From Agrobacterium genomosp. 13 str. CFBP 6927 (GTDB lineage Bacteria; Pseudomonadota; Alphaproteobacteria; Rhizobiales; Rhizobiaceae): a DNA stretch of 64,000 bases. A program made the position numbers and the translations under genes. The stretch is taken from positions 611,205 through 675,204 of the forward strand of contig LT009757.1 of the NCBI GenBank assembly GCA_900012615.1. The letters are read 5' to 3'. This document shows, one piece after another, positions 47,063 to 54,970 of the stretch. The number at the start of each line of letters is the position of its first letter. The stretch's first letter is position 1. Under the pieces are notes generated by a model, which saw only the letters and a list, made by a program, of their open reading frames with translations, ran no database searches and had not been told where the DNA came from.

Positions 47063-48166
47063 GCCGTGAGAATTGATATTTTTATGGAAAAGCTGCGCAT
47101 AGCTCTCCGCCGCCTTCTGCCATGAATATAGCTTGCGGTTCTCGTAACCCGCCTCGCGAAGATCATCCGCCAGACCAGGTTCCCGGAAAAGCCGGTCAAG
47201 CGCGGCGACAAGGCTGTCGGCGTCGGCGGGGTCGAAGGTAAGCGCGCCCCTGCCGGCAATCTCCGGCGTCGCGGAGCGGTTGGAGCAGACGACCGGACAT
47301 CCCAGCTGTTGTGCTTCCAAGACCGGCAGGCAGAACCCTTCATAGGTGGAGGGCACACAGAGGCAGGCGGCATGTCGATAGAGTTCTGCCAGTTGCCGGT
47401 CGTCTATGCCAGAGAGCCGGACCAGCCGCGCCTTCAACTCCGGATCGTCTAGCGCATTGCCGATTTCCTCGGCTTCGTCCTGGCCCACATGCACCACATG
47501 CAGATCCGGCCACGCCTTGCCAAGCCGCGCAAAAGCCCTGCCGAGCAGTGCAAAATTTTTATTGGACGTCGCGTTTCCGACCGCCAGTATATAAGGCCCG
47601 GCTATCGGCGAGGGCTCGTTTACAGCGTCCGGGTCAACCTTCAGGGTGCTGTCGGAATAAATGGTCAGGCTTTTGCCGGCAGCGGCGGGATAAAAGCGCG
47701 CCAAGTCCCGTCGTGTCGCATCGGACACGCAGCTTATTCGATCAGAACCGGCCATCATAAGGCGAAAAATGAAATCGGTCGTCAGGGTCGCCCGCCAGCC
47801 GATCTGTTCCGGGATCGTCTTGAAATAAAGATCGTGAACAAGCGTGACACGCCGTTTGCCGCCAAGAGGACTCCCAAAGGGATCGGCATTAAAAAGCACA
47901 TCAATCCTGTGCCGGCGGCAAAGTGCAGGCAACGTCAGGGCCTGACGCAGCACATCGAAAACCATGATGCGCGGCCGCGGTGTCTCTATCAATTGAAGGC
48001 GGCTGTCACGCAGGCTTTCGGGCAATTGCGCCCGCGTCCAGGGAGAACGCAGAATATAGTCGTCCTGCGTCTGCTCCAGAAGCCACTCCAGCAGGCTGAA
48101 TGTTACGCGGGCGACGCCGGAAGCCTTGCCGCCATATTGGCTCGGCATGTTTACGAGAATGCGCAT
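47057..48166 (-). CDS. Glycosyltransferase, GT4 family
   Basis: A 369-residue GT-B enzyme. MRILVNMPSQYGGKASGVAR at the N-terminus; donor-site YILAVGNATSNKNFALLGRA and CVPSTYEGFCLPVLEAQQLG with Glu-x7-Glu (about residues 275-294). This second half closely follows the mannosyltransferase-like GT4 group (WbaZ/MtfB type); the sugar cannot be told. ATG 48166 has GAGG upstream; a GTG four codons earlier overlaps the previous gene. It ends six bases inside the opposing gene. Confidence 0.9.
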   Translation of the reverse strand: MRILVNMPSQYGGKASGVARVTFSLLEWLLEQTQDDYILRSPWTRAQLPESLRDSRLQLIETPRPRIMVFDVLRQALTLPALCRRHRIDVLFNADPFGSPLGGKRRVTLVHDLYFKTIPEQIGWRATLTTDFIFRLMMAGSDRISCVSDATRRDLARFYPAAAGKSLTIYSDSTLKVDPDAVNEPSPIAGPYILAVGNATSNKNFALLGRAFARLGKAWPDLHVVHVGQDEAEEIGNALDDPELKARLVRLSGIDDRQLAELYRHAACLCVPSTYEGFCLPVLEAQQLGCPVVCSNRSATPEIAGRGALTFDPADADSLVAALDRLFREPGLADDLREAGYENRKLYSWQKAAESYAQLFHKNINSHGL

Positions 48167-48174
48167 CGACTGCC

Positions 48175-49323
48175 TCACGCCGCTTCCGCCAGCAACGCGG
48201 AAACCGCTCTGCTGGTCTCTTCCAGCGAAAAACGCTGGCTCACATCATCCCGCCCCTTCTGCGCCAGCCTTTCTGCCAGAGCCGGATGCGACAGAATGCA
48301 GCCAAGTGCTGCGGCGAGTGCGCTGGCATCGTTCGGTGGCACGAGAAGACCCGTTTCCCCATCCCGAATGATTTCGGTAACTCCGCCACCGCGTGTGGCG
48401 ACAACCGGTCGGCCACACATCATTGCCTCGACCACCACCCGGCCGAAGGGTTCGGCGACTATCGAGGTGTGAGCAATCGCATCCATTGCAGCCATCAGTT
48501 CAGGAACATCCGAACGGAAACCGAGGAAGCGGACGCGACCATCGAGACCGAGACGGGATGCCTGGTCACGGATGCGCGCCTCATAGGCCTCCTGCCCGAA
48601 AAGCGCTCCGCCAACGACAACGGCCTGAACACCATCCATCGCTGCAATCGCCTCCAGAAAAACATGCTGTCCCTTCCATTCACTCAGCCGGCCGAACAAC
48701 CCGACGACGCGTTCAGGGCCAAGGCCGAGTTCGGCACGCAGCCGTGCGGCCTTGCCAGGATCATAAATGGCTGCTTTCGCGGGATCGAAGCCATTGTAAA
48801 CGATGCGGACCTTTTCCGCTTCGCCGCCCGCCTCAATGAAAGCCCTGCCCGTTTCCTGTGAATTGACGGCCACAAGCCTGGCAAAATGGCGCGCAAATGC
48901 CAGCGAAGCGCGGCGATTGGCGGCGCTGAAAGCTGGATCGGTGACAATGTCATGTAAAACCCAGACAAGCGGGCGGCGGCTGAGTTTCGCTGCAAGCGCA
49001 CAGACAAAAAGCGCCTTCTGCGAATTGGCGCAGATGACATCGTAATGTCTCGCCTCCCGGCTCAACTGCCAGGCGACGGCCATCACGTCGGCCGCTCCAC
49101 GCAGCATTGCACCGACAGATGAATCGCGACGTATCGACAGCATTTTTTTGCCAGCGGACAACATGACTGGTGGCCGCCCTGAGGCCGCAAGATCATCTGC
49201 GGCGCCGCCGCCGCTGAGAAAACAGGCACGCCAGGAAGGTGGCCCAGCCTTGACCAGATCCGTCAGGAAAAGCTCGGCTCCGCCCTTCTCACCGGTATGG
49301 CTGACAAAAAGAGCGGATGTCAT
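48175..49323 (-). CDS. Glycosyltransferase, GT4 family
   Basis: A 382-residue GT-B enzyme. N-terminal SALFVSHTGEKGGAELFLTD carries the acceptor-side GGAE loop. The donor site is VVGLFGRLSEWKGQHVFLEA and HTSIVAEPFGRVVVEAMMCG with Glu-x7-Glu (about residues 295-310). It heads a two-gene minus-strand operon with the next glycosyltransferase (eight-base gap). Upstream lies a 422-base AT-rich promoter region. The N-terminal residues suggest membrane association only weakly. Confidence 0.9.
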   Translation of the reverse strand: MTSALFVSHTGEKGGAELFLTDLVKAGPPSWRACFLSGGGAADDLAASGRPPVMLSAGKKMLSIRRDSSVGAMLRGAADVMAVAWQLSREARHYDVICANSQKALFVCALAAKLSRRPLVWVLHDIVTDPAFSAANRRASLAFARHFARLVAVNSQETGRAFIEAGGEAEKVRIVYNGFDPAKAAIYDPGKAARLRAELGLGPERVVGLFGRLSEWKGQHVFLEAIAAMDGVQAVVVGGALFGQEAYEARIRDQASRLGLDGRVRFLGFRSDVPELMAAMDAIAHTSIVAEPFGRVVVEAMMCGRPVVATRGGGVTEIIRDGETGLLVPPNDASALAAALGCILSHPALAERLAQKGRDDVSQRFSLEETSRAVSALLAEAA

Positions 49324-49745
49324 GGCATCACCTGTAGTGCGGCGAGGCGTTCGCCATACCATTGCCCCTTATCGCGGGCACGAACAGAAGGCTCAAAAAC
49401 GGCCCCAGCACGCCTGGCAGAGACGGGCATATCCTGATCATGAGCTTCAGTGTAAGAACGACAATGCTTGCTTACGCTTGAAAAAAATGACATTTAAACC
49501 TTCATGCGGATCAAAAATCCGATCCGCTTAAAATAAAAGAAAAATATTCTATTTTTGTATTTTAAAATAATTCGAAGAAAAATGCGTGACGTTCAATTTT
49601 ATATGCTGTTCACCGCTTGGCTTCCTGCGTTTTTCCCCCCGGTATCACGGCAGCGCTATACTGCGGCCAGACCAGGAGAACGAACGATGACAGTACTCGA
49701 ACATAACATATGCATATATATGACGGGAACGAAAGAGGTGCCGGC
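49324..49745. other. Gene-free divergent region, AT-rich in its middle
   Basis: 422 bases between the minus-strand glycosyltransferase pair and the plus-strand SGNH protein. No supportable gene is present. The part from 49480 to 49610 is strongly AT-rich and packed with inverted repeats, described separately. It also contains 49690-49735 with the repeats ACATA-TGCATATATATG. Both flanking transcription units must start here. Confidence 0.6.
49506..49569. promoter_or_regulatory. Cluster of inverted repeats in AT-rich promoter DNA
   Basis: Three perfect inverted repeats follow each other: GCGGATC (49506-49512) with GATCCGC (49521-49527), AAAAATA (49540-49546) with TATTTTT (49550-49556), and the palindrome TATTTTAAAATA (49558-49569). 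The 11-mer GTATTTTAAAA (49557-49567) also occurs 16 bases before the gene at 40184. These are candidates for regulator binding or for a nucleoid-protein nucleation site. Confidence 0.5.
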
Positions 49746-51083
49746 ATGATCGGCGTGACACTCGGTATCGTTCCCGGGAATATCCGCGCCCTCGTCCCCT
49801 CCCTGAACGCACTCTCACCTTTGCGCGCCCGCCTGACCACCGGACGAGATGCCACGATCTTCGTGAATGGCGACAGTACCGCCTATGCCGAAGCCGGACC
49901 TTTCCAGCAATTTGCCGTCATGCTTGGCGAGCTGCACGACTTGAAAGTGGTGGTATACCGCTGGGCGGAATGGCAGACAAACGCCCCGACCGGACCGAAA
50001 GCCTATGCCGAGCCGGTGACACTGCGCGCCGGCACTGGCGGAACGCTCACGGTCTATCTCGCCGCACTGCCGGGGGGAACGGCGGGTTACATGCTCGCGG
50101 AACAGCGCGCGACTGCGCTGAAGATTCCACGTCCCGATCTGTGTATCATGCATCATGGGCACAATATGCAGAGTTTTGAGGCGCCTGGCGGCATCCTGAG
50201 TTCGGGACGATCCACCCTGTTTGGACCGCTGGGTATGACCGAATGGCACTGGCCCGACACCCCACAACTCATCACCACGCAAAATCCCTGGCGCGATAAC
50301 ACGGCTTACGACAAAGTCTATCAAGCGATCCTCGATGTGGGCCGGACCCACCCCAACCTCACTCTGGTGGATACCCACGCAGCATTTGTGGCAAAAGGTA
50401 AGGACGCGACCCTTTATCGTGACAATATCCATCCGAACGACGCCGGCTCTCGGCTCATCGCCCAAACCTTGTTCGGCTGTTATCTGGCGTCAGCGCCCGA
50501 AAGCAGTTTTCAGACACCTTGCTGGCCGAAACTTCCTAACACCAATCTCATAGCTAACGGCGATTTCACCGATTGGACAGGCTCCGTTCCAACGGGCTGG
50601 AGCTTGAATGCCCCAGGCTCCGTTATCAAAGCCGCCGATGTCACCTTTTCCCCCACCTTCGCACATAGCCTCGCCTTGCGTGCGAATGGTAGCCAAGCAG
50701 TGGGACTTCTTCGCTATTTCCGTAATTCGGAAGCTGTCGCAATGATCGGCAAAACCGTTTCATTTGCGGTGCTCTACAAATATTCCGAGGGGCAACGCCC
50801 ACCCTTTGTTGCACTGGTCGTGAAAAGCGGTGGCACATCCCGCACCATCAACGCCGCGGCCCTTCAGTTCGGCGGAGCGAACGGTCTGGGTAACAGCGGC
50901 TGGATGTGGGCCACCGCCAACGAGATAATAATAGATTCCGACCTTAGTCCCAGTGGTTTCGGTTTATACCTGCAAATCTATCCAGCCTTCGGTGCCAGCC
51001 CGCCAAGCTCAAATGAACCACTTTATATCCAACGGGTCATCGCCACAGAAAGTCCTCTGCCGAAAGGTAATCTGAGCGGCTGA
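49746..51083 (+). CDS. SGNH hydrolase-like protein with C-terminal beta-sandwich domain
   Basis: A 445-residue protein. The N-terminal SGNH esterase domain (about residues 30-265) shows FVNGDSTAYAEAG (Ser block), a CIMHHGHNMQSFEA block in place of GxND, and YRDNIHPNDAGSRL (Asp-x-x-His). The C-terminal ~165 residues (NLIANGDFTDWTGSVPTGWS) resemble a carbohydrate-binding jelly roll of the CBM4/9 kind. There is no clear signal peptide. It may remove acetyl groups from the polysaccharide; export route unknown. AGAGG precedes the ATG at 49746. Confidence 0.8.
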   Translation: MIGVTLGIVPGNIRALVPSLNALSPLRARLTTGRDATIFVNGDSTAYAEAGPFQQFAVMLGELHDLKVVVYRWAEWQTNAPTGPKAYAEPVTLRAGTGGTLTVYLAALPGGTAGYMLAEQRATALKIPRPDLCIMHHGHNMQSFEAPGGILSSGRSTLFGPLGMTEWHWPDTPQLITTQNPWRDNTAYDKVYQAILDVGRTHPNLTLVDTHAAFVAKGKDATLYRDNIHPNDAGSRLIAQTLFGCYLASAPESSFQTPCWPKLPNTNLIANGDFTDWTGSVPTGWSLNAPGSVIKAADVTFSPTFAHSLALRANGSQAVGLLRYFRNSEAVAMIGKTVSFAVLYKYSEGQRPPFVALVVKSGGTSRTINAAALQFGGANGLGNSGWMWATANEIIIDSDLSPSGFGLYLQIYPAFGASPPSSNEPLYIQRVIATESPLPKGNLSG

Positions 51084-51198
51084 GATACACAGAAAGATTG
51101 TCTTGCGCGGCCATGCTGTCAAGATCACTATTCACCGTCATCCCCCTATTGTCCTGCGGAGATGACGCCCTCTCAACAGGGCCACTCCAGGTCCGCCA

Positions 51199-52617
51199 AT
51201 GAAAGACAGGCCGCGAATGACCCGACGCGCAAATGGGCTGACATCGCGTCAGTTCCCGTTACCAGGCTTCGTCATGGCGATGCCGCTCTACCCTCGAAAA
51301 ACATTCAATGTTCCCACTCGTTTTCTGTCCATCTTTGTTTTTTCGATCGGTTTTTTCATTCAATGCAATGTCTTGACCAGCAATATCGGCCTGCGCTTTC
51401 TCAACATCACTGACATGCTGGTGCTGGTGACTTTACCCGTCATCGCACTGCTTTACATTCGGTGCCTTACGCCTTCGATCACCCTGTTATATCTTGTCCC
51501 GCTGACTGTGATTTTCGCTCTTACGACTATTTTTGCCGATGAGCGCGGCGATGGCGAATTTTACACCACGGCGATGACCTATTTCTACGCCGTTTATTTT
51601 CTGTTCTTTGCCTATATGCTGTTCAAGGAGGATCTTCTTGAGCTGTTCTGCTGGAGTATTTTCGCCGGTTTTATCGCTGTGACGATACTCTTGTTTCTCG
51701 ATATCGTCATTCATGATCGGCTTGCTTCTCTTGGCCTGTCTTTCATGTTCGATGAAGTCGGGGTGCTGGAGGCTGCGGCAAAAGGTGAAATAAGTCCGTT
51801 ACTTTTGCGCGTCGAAAAAGCGGGAGGAATCTGGCCCGTAGGGAACACCGCGGGACCGGTATTCGCTCTGGCCGGTGCGGCGGCGGCCTATCTTGCAGAA
51901 CGCCACAGGCGTCCCACGCTGTTTGCGGCATTTTTAATTATCTACTTGGCGACCTTTACTCTCACGCTTAACCGGTCGGGGATATTTGCGGTTCTCATCA
52001 TAGGGCTCTATTACTACGTCAGAAATTTTTCAATCCGGATGCTCCTCAGTACATATTTCGGCTTTGCTCTCCTGGCCCTCAGCATCGCCGCCATTTTGCC
52101 ATTGGGCGCTTTCGATTTTGCCGAGCAAGCTTTTTCGAAGCGTTTTCTTGAGGACACCAACACGAGTAATAACGCACAGGAACGTTGGGAAACAATTGTC
52201 GCCGGCGTCCAGGTCATGCTCAACCATCCGTTGGGTATTGGCTTTACTGCACGATATGGTGAATTGTCTCAAATGACGAGAATCGGCACGCCACATAATG
52301 GCTTTCTGGCCACCGCCTATGCATCGGGCATTGGATTTTGCATTCTCAGCGCCTTTGCGACCATCTATGCAGTTTTCCGAAAACGAAAGATCAGTTTCTT
52401 TGCCTATTCAGCGATTGGGGTCATAGTCGGCTACCAATTTGAAGAGCTGAATTTCAATCCTGTCTTCATGGCGCATGTTGGACTTGCCCTCGCCTATGCT
52501 TTCATCGATCTCGATTTCAGGCTTTTTCTGAAAAATACGATAACGCGGATGGCAGCGATGACGCAGAGCGTACGCAGCGGGGATGCAGGCAGCTTCACCG
52601 ACAAGGTGGGAGCCTGA
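51199..52617 (+). CDS. Second O-antigen polymerase/ligase-like membrane protein
   Basis: A 472-residue protein with about 11 helices and a long basic N-terminus. Family features are FTLTLNRSGIFAVLIIGLYY (Arg motif) and the large loop with QERWETIVAGVQVMLNHPLG, GIGFTARYGELSQMTRIGTP and HNGFLATAYASGIGF (His), near residues 325-385. It is a Wzy polymerase or WaaL-like ligase. The ribosome-binding site is weak; later ATGs at 51217 and 51274 are possible starts. 115 bases separate it from the SGNH gene. Confidence 0.87.
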   Translation: MKDRPRMTRRANGLTSRQFPLPGFVMAMPLYPRKTFNVPTRFLSIFVFSIGFFIQCNVLTSNIGLRFLNITDMLVLVTLPVIALLYIRCLTPSITLLYLVPLTVIFALTTIFADERGDGEFYTTAMTYFYAVYFLFFAYMLFKEDLLELFCWSIFAGFIAVTILLFLDIVIHDRLASLGLSFMFDEVGVLEAAAKGEISPLLLRVEKAGGIWPVGNTAGPVFALAGAAAAYLAERHRRPTLFAAFLIIYLATFTLTLNRSGIFAVLIIGLYYYVRNFSIRMLLSTYFGFALLALSIAAILPLGAFDFAEQAFSKRFLEDTNTSNNAQERWETIVAGVQVMLNHPLGIGFTARYGELSQMTRIGTPHNGFLATAYASGIGFCILSAFATIYAVFRKRKISFFAYSAIGVIVGYQFEELNFNPVFMAHVGLALAYAFIDLDFRLFLKNTITRMAAMTQSVRSGDAGSFTDKVGA

Positions 52618-52717
52618 GACATCCAGCCTTCTGATGGAATAAATTGGTAACAAGCGCCAAGCCGATCAAATCATATATCTGCGCGGCGGCCATAGGTTCA
52701 GTTTTTTGAGCTGGCGA

Positions 52718-53200
52718 CTAGCCTATTCCGACGACTTCAATCTCGCTGCCACCCAAACTCACGACATCGCCCACCACTTTCCCCATCAACACCCGTGCCA
52801 CCGGCGACACATAGGAGATTGATCCTGTTGCAGGATCGGCCTCATCCTCGCCGACGATCCGGAACTGTTGCGTGCGCCCATCATCGCGGCTGAAGGTCAC
52901 GAGGCTGCCGAAGGCAACAATGCCATTTTCAGGCGGGTTCGGCATGAGCTGGGCGGTGCGAATGCGCTCCGCAAAATAGCGAACGTCCCGCAGAGGGCTC
53001 GCGGAAAGCCGCCGTCTTTCATTGACGTCTTCGACGGCATTGGCGGCCTCGCAGGCCTCGCGCGCCAACCGCAATTGCTGTTCCAGCGCTTTCAGCCCGG
53101 CCTCGGTCACCAAATTGGGATGCGGCGAAATCACCCGATCCGGCAGAACGGTTTCGGCTGCGGTTTCGGCACTGTCTTCCTTGGTGAAGGCTACACTCAA
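52718..53200 (-). CDS. GreA/GreB-family transcription elongation factor
   Basis: A 160-residue protein. The N-terminal half has a shortened coiled coil (LVTEAGLKALEQQLRLAREA, residues ~30-85) and the C-terminal half is the FKBP-like Gre domain (IVAFGSLVTFSRDDGRTQQF, SPVARVLMGKVVGDVV). It may rescue stalled RNA polymerase or act like Rnk. The start is TTG (53200), with GGAG upstream; the nearby ATG is in another frame and gives an unrelated peptide. It is an odd general factor at the edge of a polysaccharide locus. Confidence 0.87.
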   Translation of the reverse strand: MSVAFTKEDSAETAAETVLPDRVISPHPNLVTEAGLKALEQQLRLAREACEAANAVEDVNERRRLSASPLRDVRYFAERIRTAQLMPNPPENGIVAFGSLVTFSRDDGRTQQFRIVGEDEADPATGSISYVSPVARVLMGKVVGDVVSLGGSEIEVVGIG

Positions 53201-53412
53201 TCTGATACTCCATTTCGGTGAGACGCCGCTTGAGACATCTCTTTCCGGTCCAATCCTGCCACCACACGCTGGAGCACGGCAAGAGTAGAACCAGCCATAG
53301 CTTCAAAGCGGACCGGGCCGAAGCGGAGTTCACCGACCGCGCTACTGCTCGTTAATCAAATCGACGCTTTTCAGCACTCTCGCCTGGTACACACGCACCC
53401 CTCATATCTTGC

Positions 53413-53441
53413 CCTAACAGCAGGCATTTTGCCCTGTTAGG
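53413..53441. promoter_or_regulatory. Inverted repeat upstream of the GH16 gene
   Basis: CCTAACAG (53413-53420) pairs perfectly with CTGTTAGG (53434-53441) around 13 bases. The direct repeat TTGCCCT occurs twice in the same stretch. It ends 48 bases before the depolymerase start, in the place expected of an operator or activator site. By-eye assignment. Confidence 0.45.
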
Positions 53442-53489
53442 ATGGTCCGTGGGAGGAGGAAGCCAACGCTAACGGACAGGAGACGGCTC

Positions 53490-54887
53490 ATGACCCGGAC
53501 AGTAGTGAATGCGCTTGGAGACACACTTTATTATAGTGGCAGTTCCACCGGATTTTTTTCCGCCACCGGGTCCGGTCCGCTGCTTGCCGGCACAGCCGGC
53601 AATGATTCCATGTGGGGCGACAGCTCCGTGAATGTGACGATGGCGGGCGGCACAGGCGACGATATTTATTATCTCTATTCCAGCATCAATCGCGCCGTGG
53701 AAAACGCCGGCGAAGGCATCGACACGATCGACACCTGGATGAGCTACACCCTGCCCGAGAATTTCGAGAATCTGCGGGTAACAGGCGACGGCCGTTATGC
53801 CTTCGGGAATTCGCTCGACAATATCATCACCGGCGGATCGGGCAGCCAGACGATCGATGGCGGCGCTGGCAACGACGTGTTGATCGGCGGTGGCGGTGCC
53901 GACACATTTGTTTTCACCAGTGGCAACGGCACCGACCTCATCATGGATTTCAGCGCCAACGATACGATCCGGCTGAATGGTTACGGCGTTACCTCCTTCG
54001 ACCAGCTCGTCAGCAATGCCACCCAGCAAGGCAGCGATCTCTGGCTGAACTTCGCGAATGGCGAAGCTGTCGTTCTCGCAGGAACAACCATCGACGATCT
54101 TCAGGCTGACCAGTTCGAACTCAGCCTTGACCGGTCCTCGCTGACCCAGACCTTTGCCGACGAATTCGACGCGCTTTCTCTGCGCAGCGGGGGTGAAGGC
54201 ACCTGGGACGCCAAATATTGGTGGGCGCCGGAAAAGGGAAGTTCGCTGACGACGAATGGCGAAGCGCAATGGTATATCAACCCCGCTTATGCCGGGACAT
54301 CCGAGGTCAATCCCTTCAGTGTGGAAAACGGTGTCCTGACCATCACCGCTGAAGAAACCGCACAATCGGTCGCCGATGAGGTCGAGGGATACGATTATAC
54401 GTCGGGCATGCTGAACACCTATTCCTCCTTCAGCCAGACCTATGGTTATTTTGAAATCCGCGCCGATATGCCGACCGACCGGGGCGCATGGCCGGCTTTC
54501 TGGCTTCTGCCGGAAGACGGATCTTGGCCACCGGAACTGGATATCGTGGAAATGCGCGGCCAGAATCCCAATACGCTGATCATGTCCACCCATTCCAATG
54601 CAACGGGCGAACAGACGTCTGTTATCAAAAATGTCAGCGTGCCGAGCACGGAAGGGTTCCACACTTACGGCGTGTTGTGGGACGCGGAACACATTACCTG
54701 GTATTTTGACGATGTCGCGGTGGCACAGACGGATACGCCCGATGATATGCACGACCCCATGTATATGATCGTCAATCTCGCCGTCGGTGGCATGGCGGGA
54801 ACGCCATCTGCCGGTGATTTCAGCGATGGCTCTCAGATGATGATCGACTACATCAGGGCCTATTCGCTTTCCGACTGGGCCGCGTAA
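53490..54887 (+). CDS. RTX-type GH16 endo-glucanase, ExsH/PlyA-like polysaccharide depolymerase
   Basis: A 465-residue secreted enzyme. There is no signal peptide. Residues ~30-180 hold calcium-binding RTX-type repeats (LLAGTAGNDSMWGDS, ITGGSGSQTIDGGAGNDVLI, GGGGADTFVF). Residues ~220-465 form a GH16 domain with the catalytic ELDIVEMRG (about residue 350). Known relatives, S. meliloti ExsH and R. leguminosarum PlyA/PlyB, leave by type I secretion and trim exopolysaccharide. RTX repeats are N-terminal here. AGGAG precedes ATG 53490. No type I exporter is encoded in the window. Confidence 0.92.
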   Translation: MTRTVVNALGDTLYYSGSSTGFFSATGSGPLLAGTAGNDSMWGDSSVNVTMAGGTGDDIYYLYSSINRAVENAGEGIDTIDTWMSYTLPENFENLRVTGDGRYAFGNSLDNIITGGSGSQTIDGGAGNDVLIGGGGADTFVFTSGNGTDLIMDFSANDTIRLNGYGVTSFDQLVSNATQQGSDLWLNFANGEAVVLAGTTIDDLQADQFELSLDRSSLTQTFADEFDALSLRSGGEGTWDAKYWWAPEKGSSLTTNGEAQWYINPAYAGTSEVNPFSVENGVLTITAEETAQSVADEVEGYDYTSGMLNTYSSFSQTYGYFEIRADMPTDRGAWPAFWLLPEDGSWPPELDIVEMRGQNPNTLIMSTHSNATGEQTSVIKNVSVPSTEGFHTYGVLWDAEHITWYFDDVAVAQTDTPDDMHDPMYMIVNLAVGGMAGTPSAGDFSDGSQMMIDYIRAYSLSDWAA

Positions 54888-54895
54888 GGAACGAC

Positions 54896-54930
54896 AACGC
54901 CGGCAGTCGCGTCCAGAACTGCCGGCGTTT
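54896..54930 (+). terminator. Rho-independent-like terminator after the GH16 gene
   Basis: AACGCCGGCAGT (54896-54907) pairs with ACTGCCGGCGTT (54918-54929), followed by T. It lies nine bases past the stop and separates the locus from the opposing operon. Confidence 0.8.
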
Positions 54931-54970
54931 CAGGCATTAGCCTATCGGGGCTGTGCCTTGTGCAAGCTGG

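Noticed and set aside
53469..54752. Minus-strand frame of 427 codons opposite the GH16 gene
   Set aside because: Antisense shadow; the plus strand encodes a full RTX-GH16 protein with RBS and terminator.
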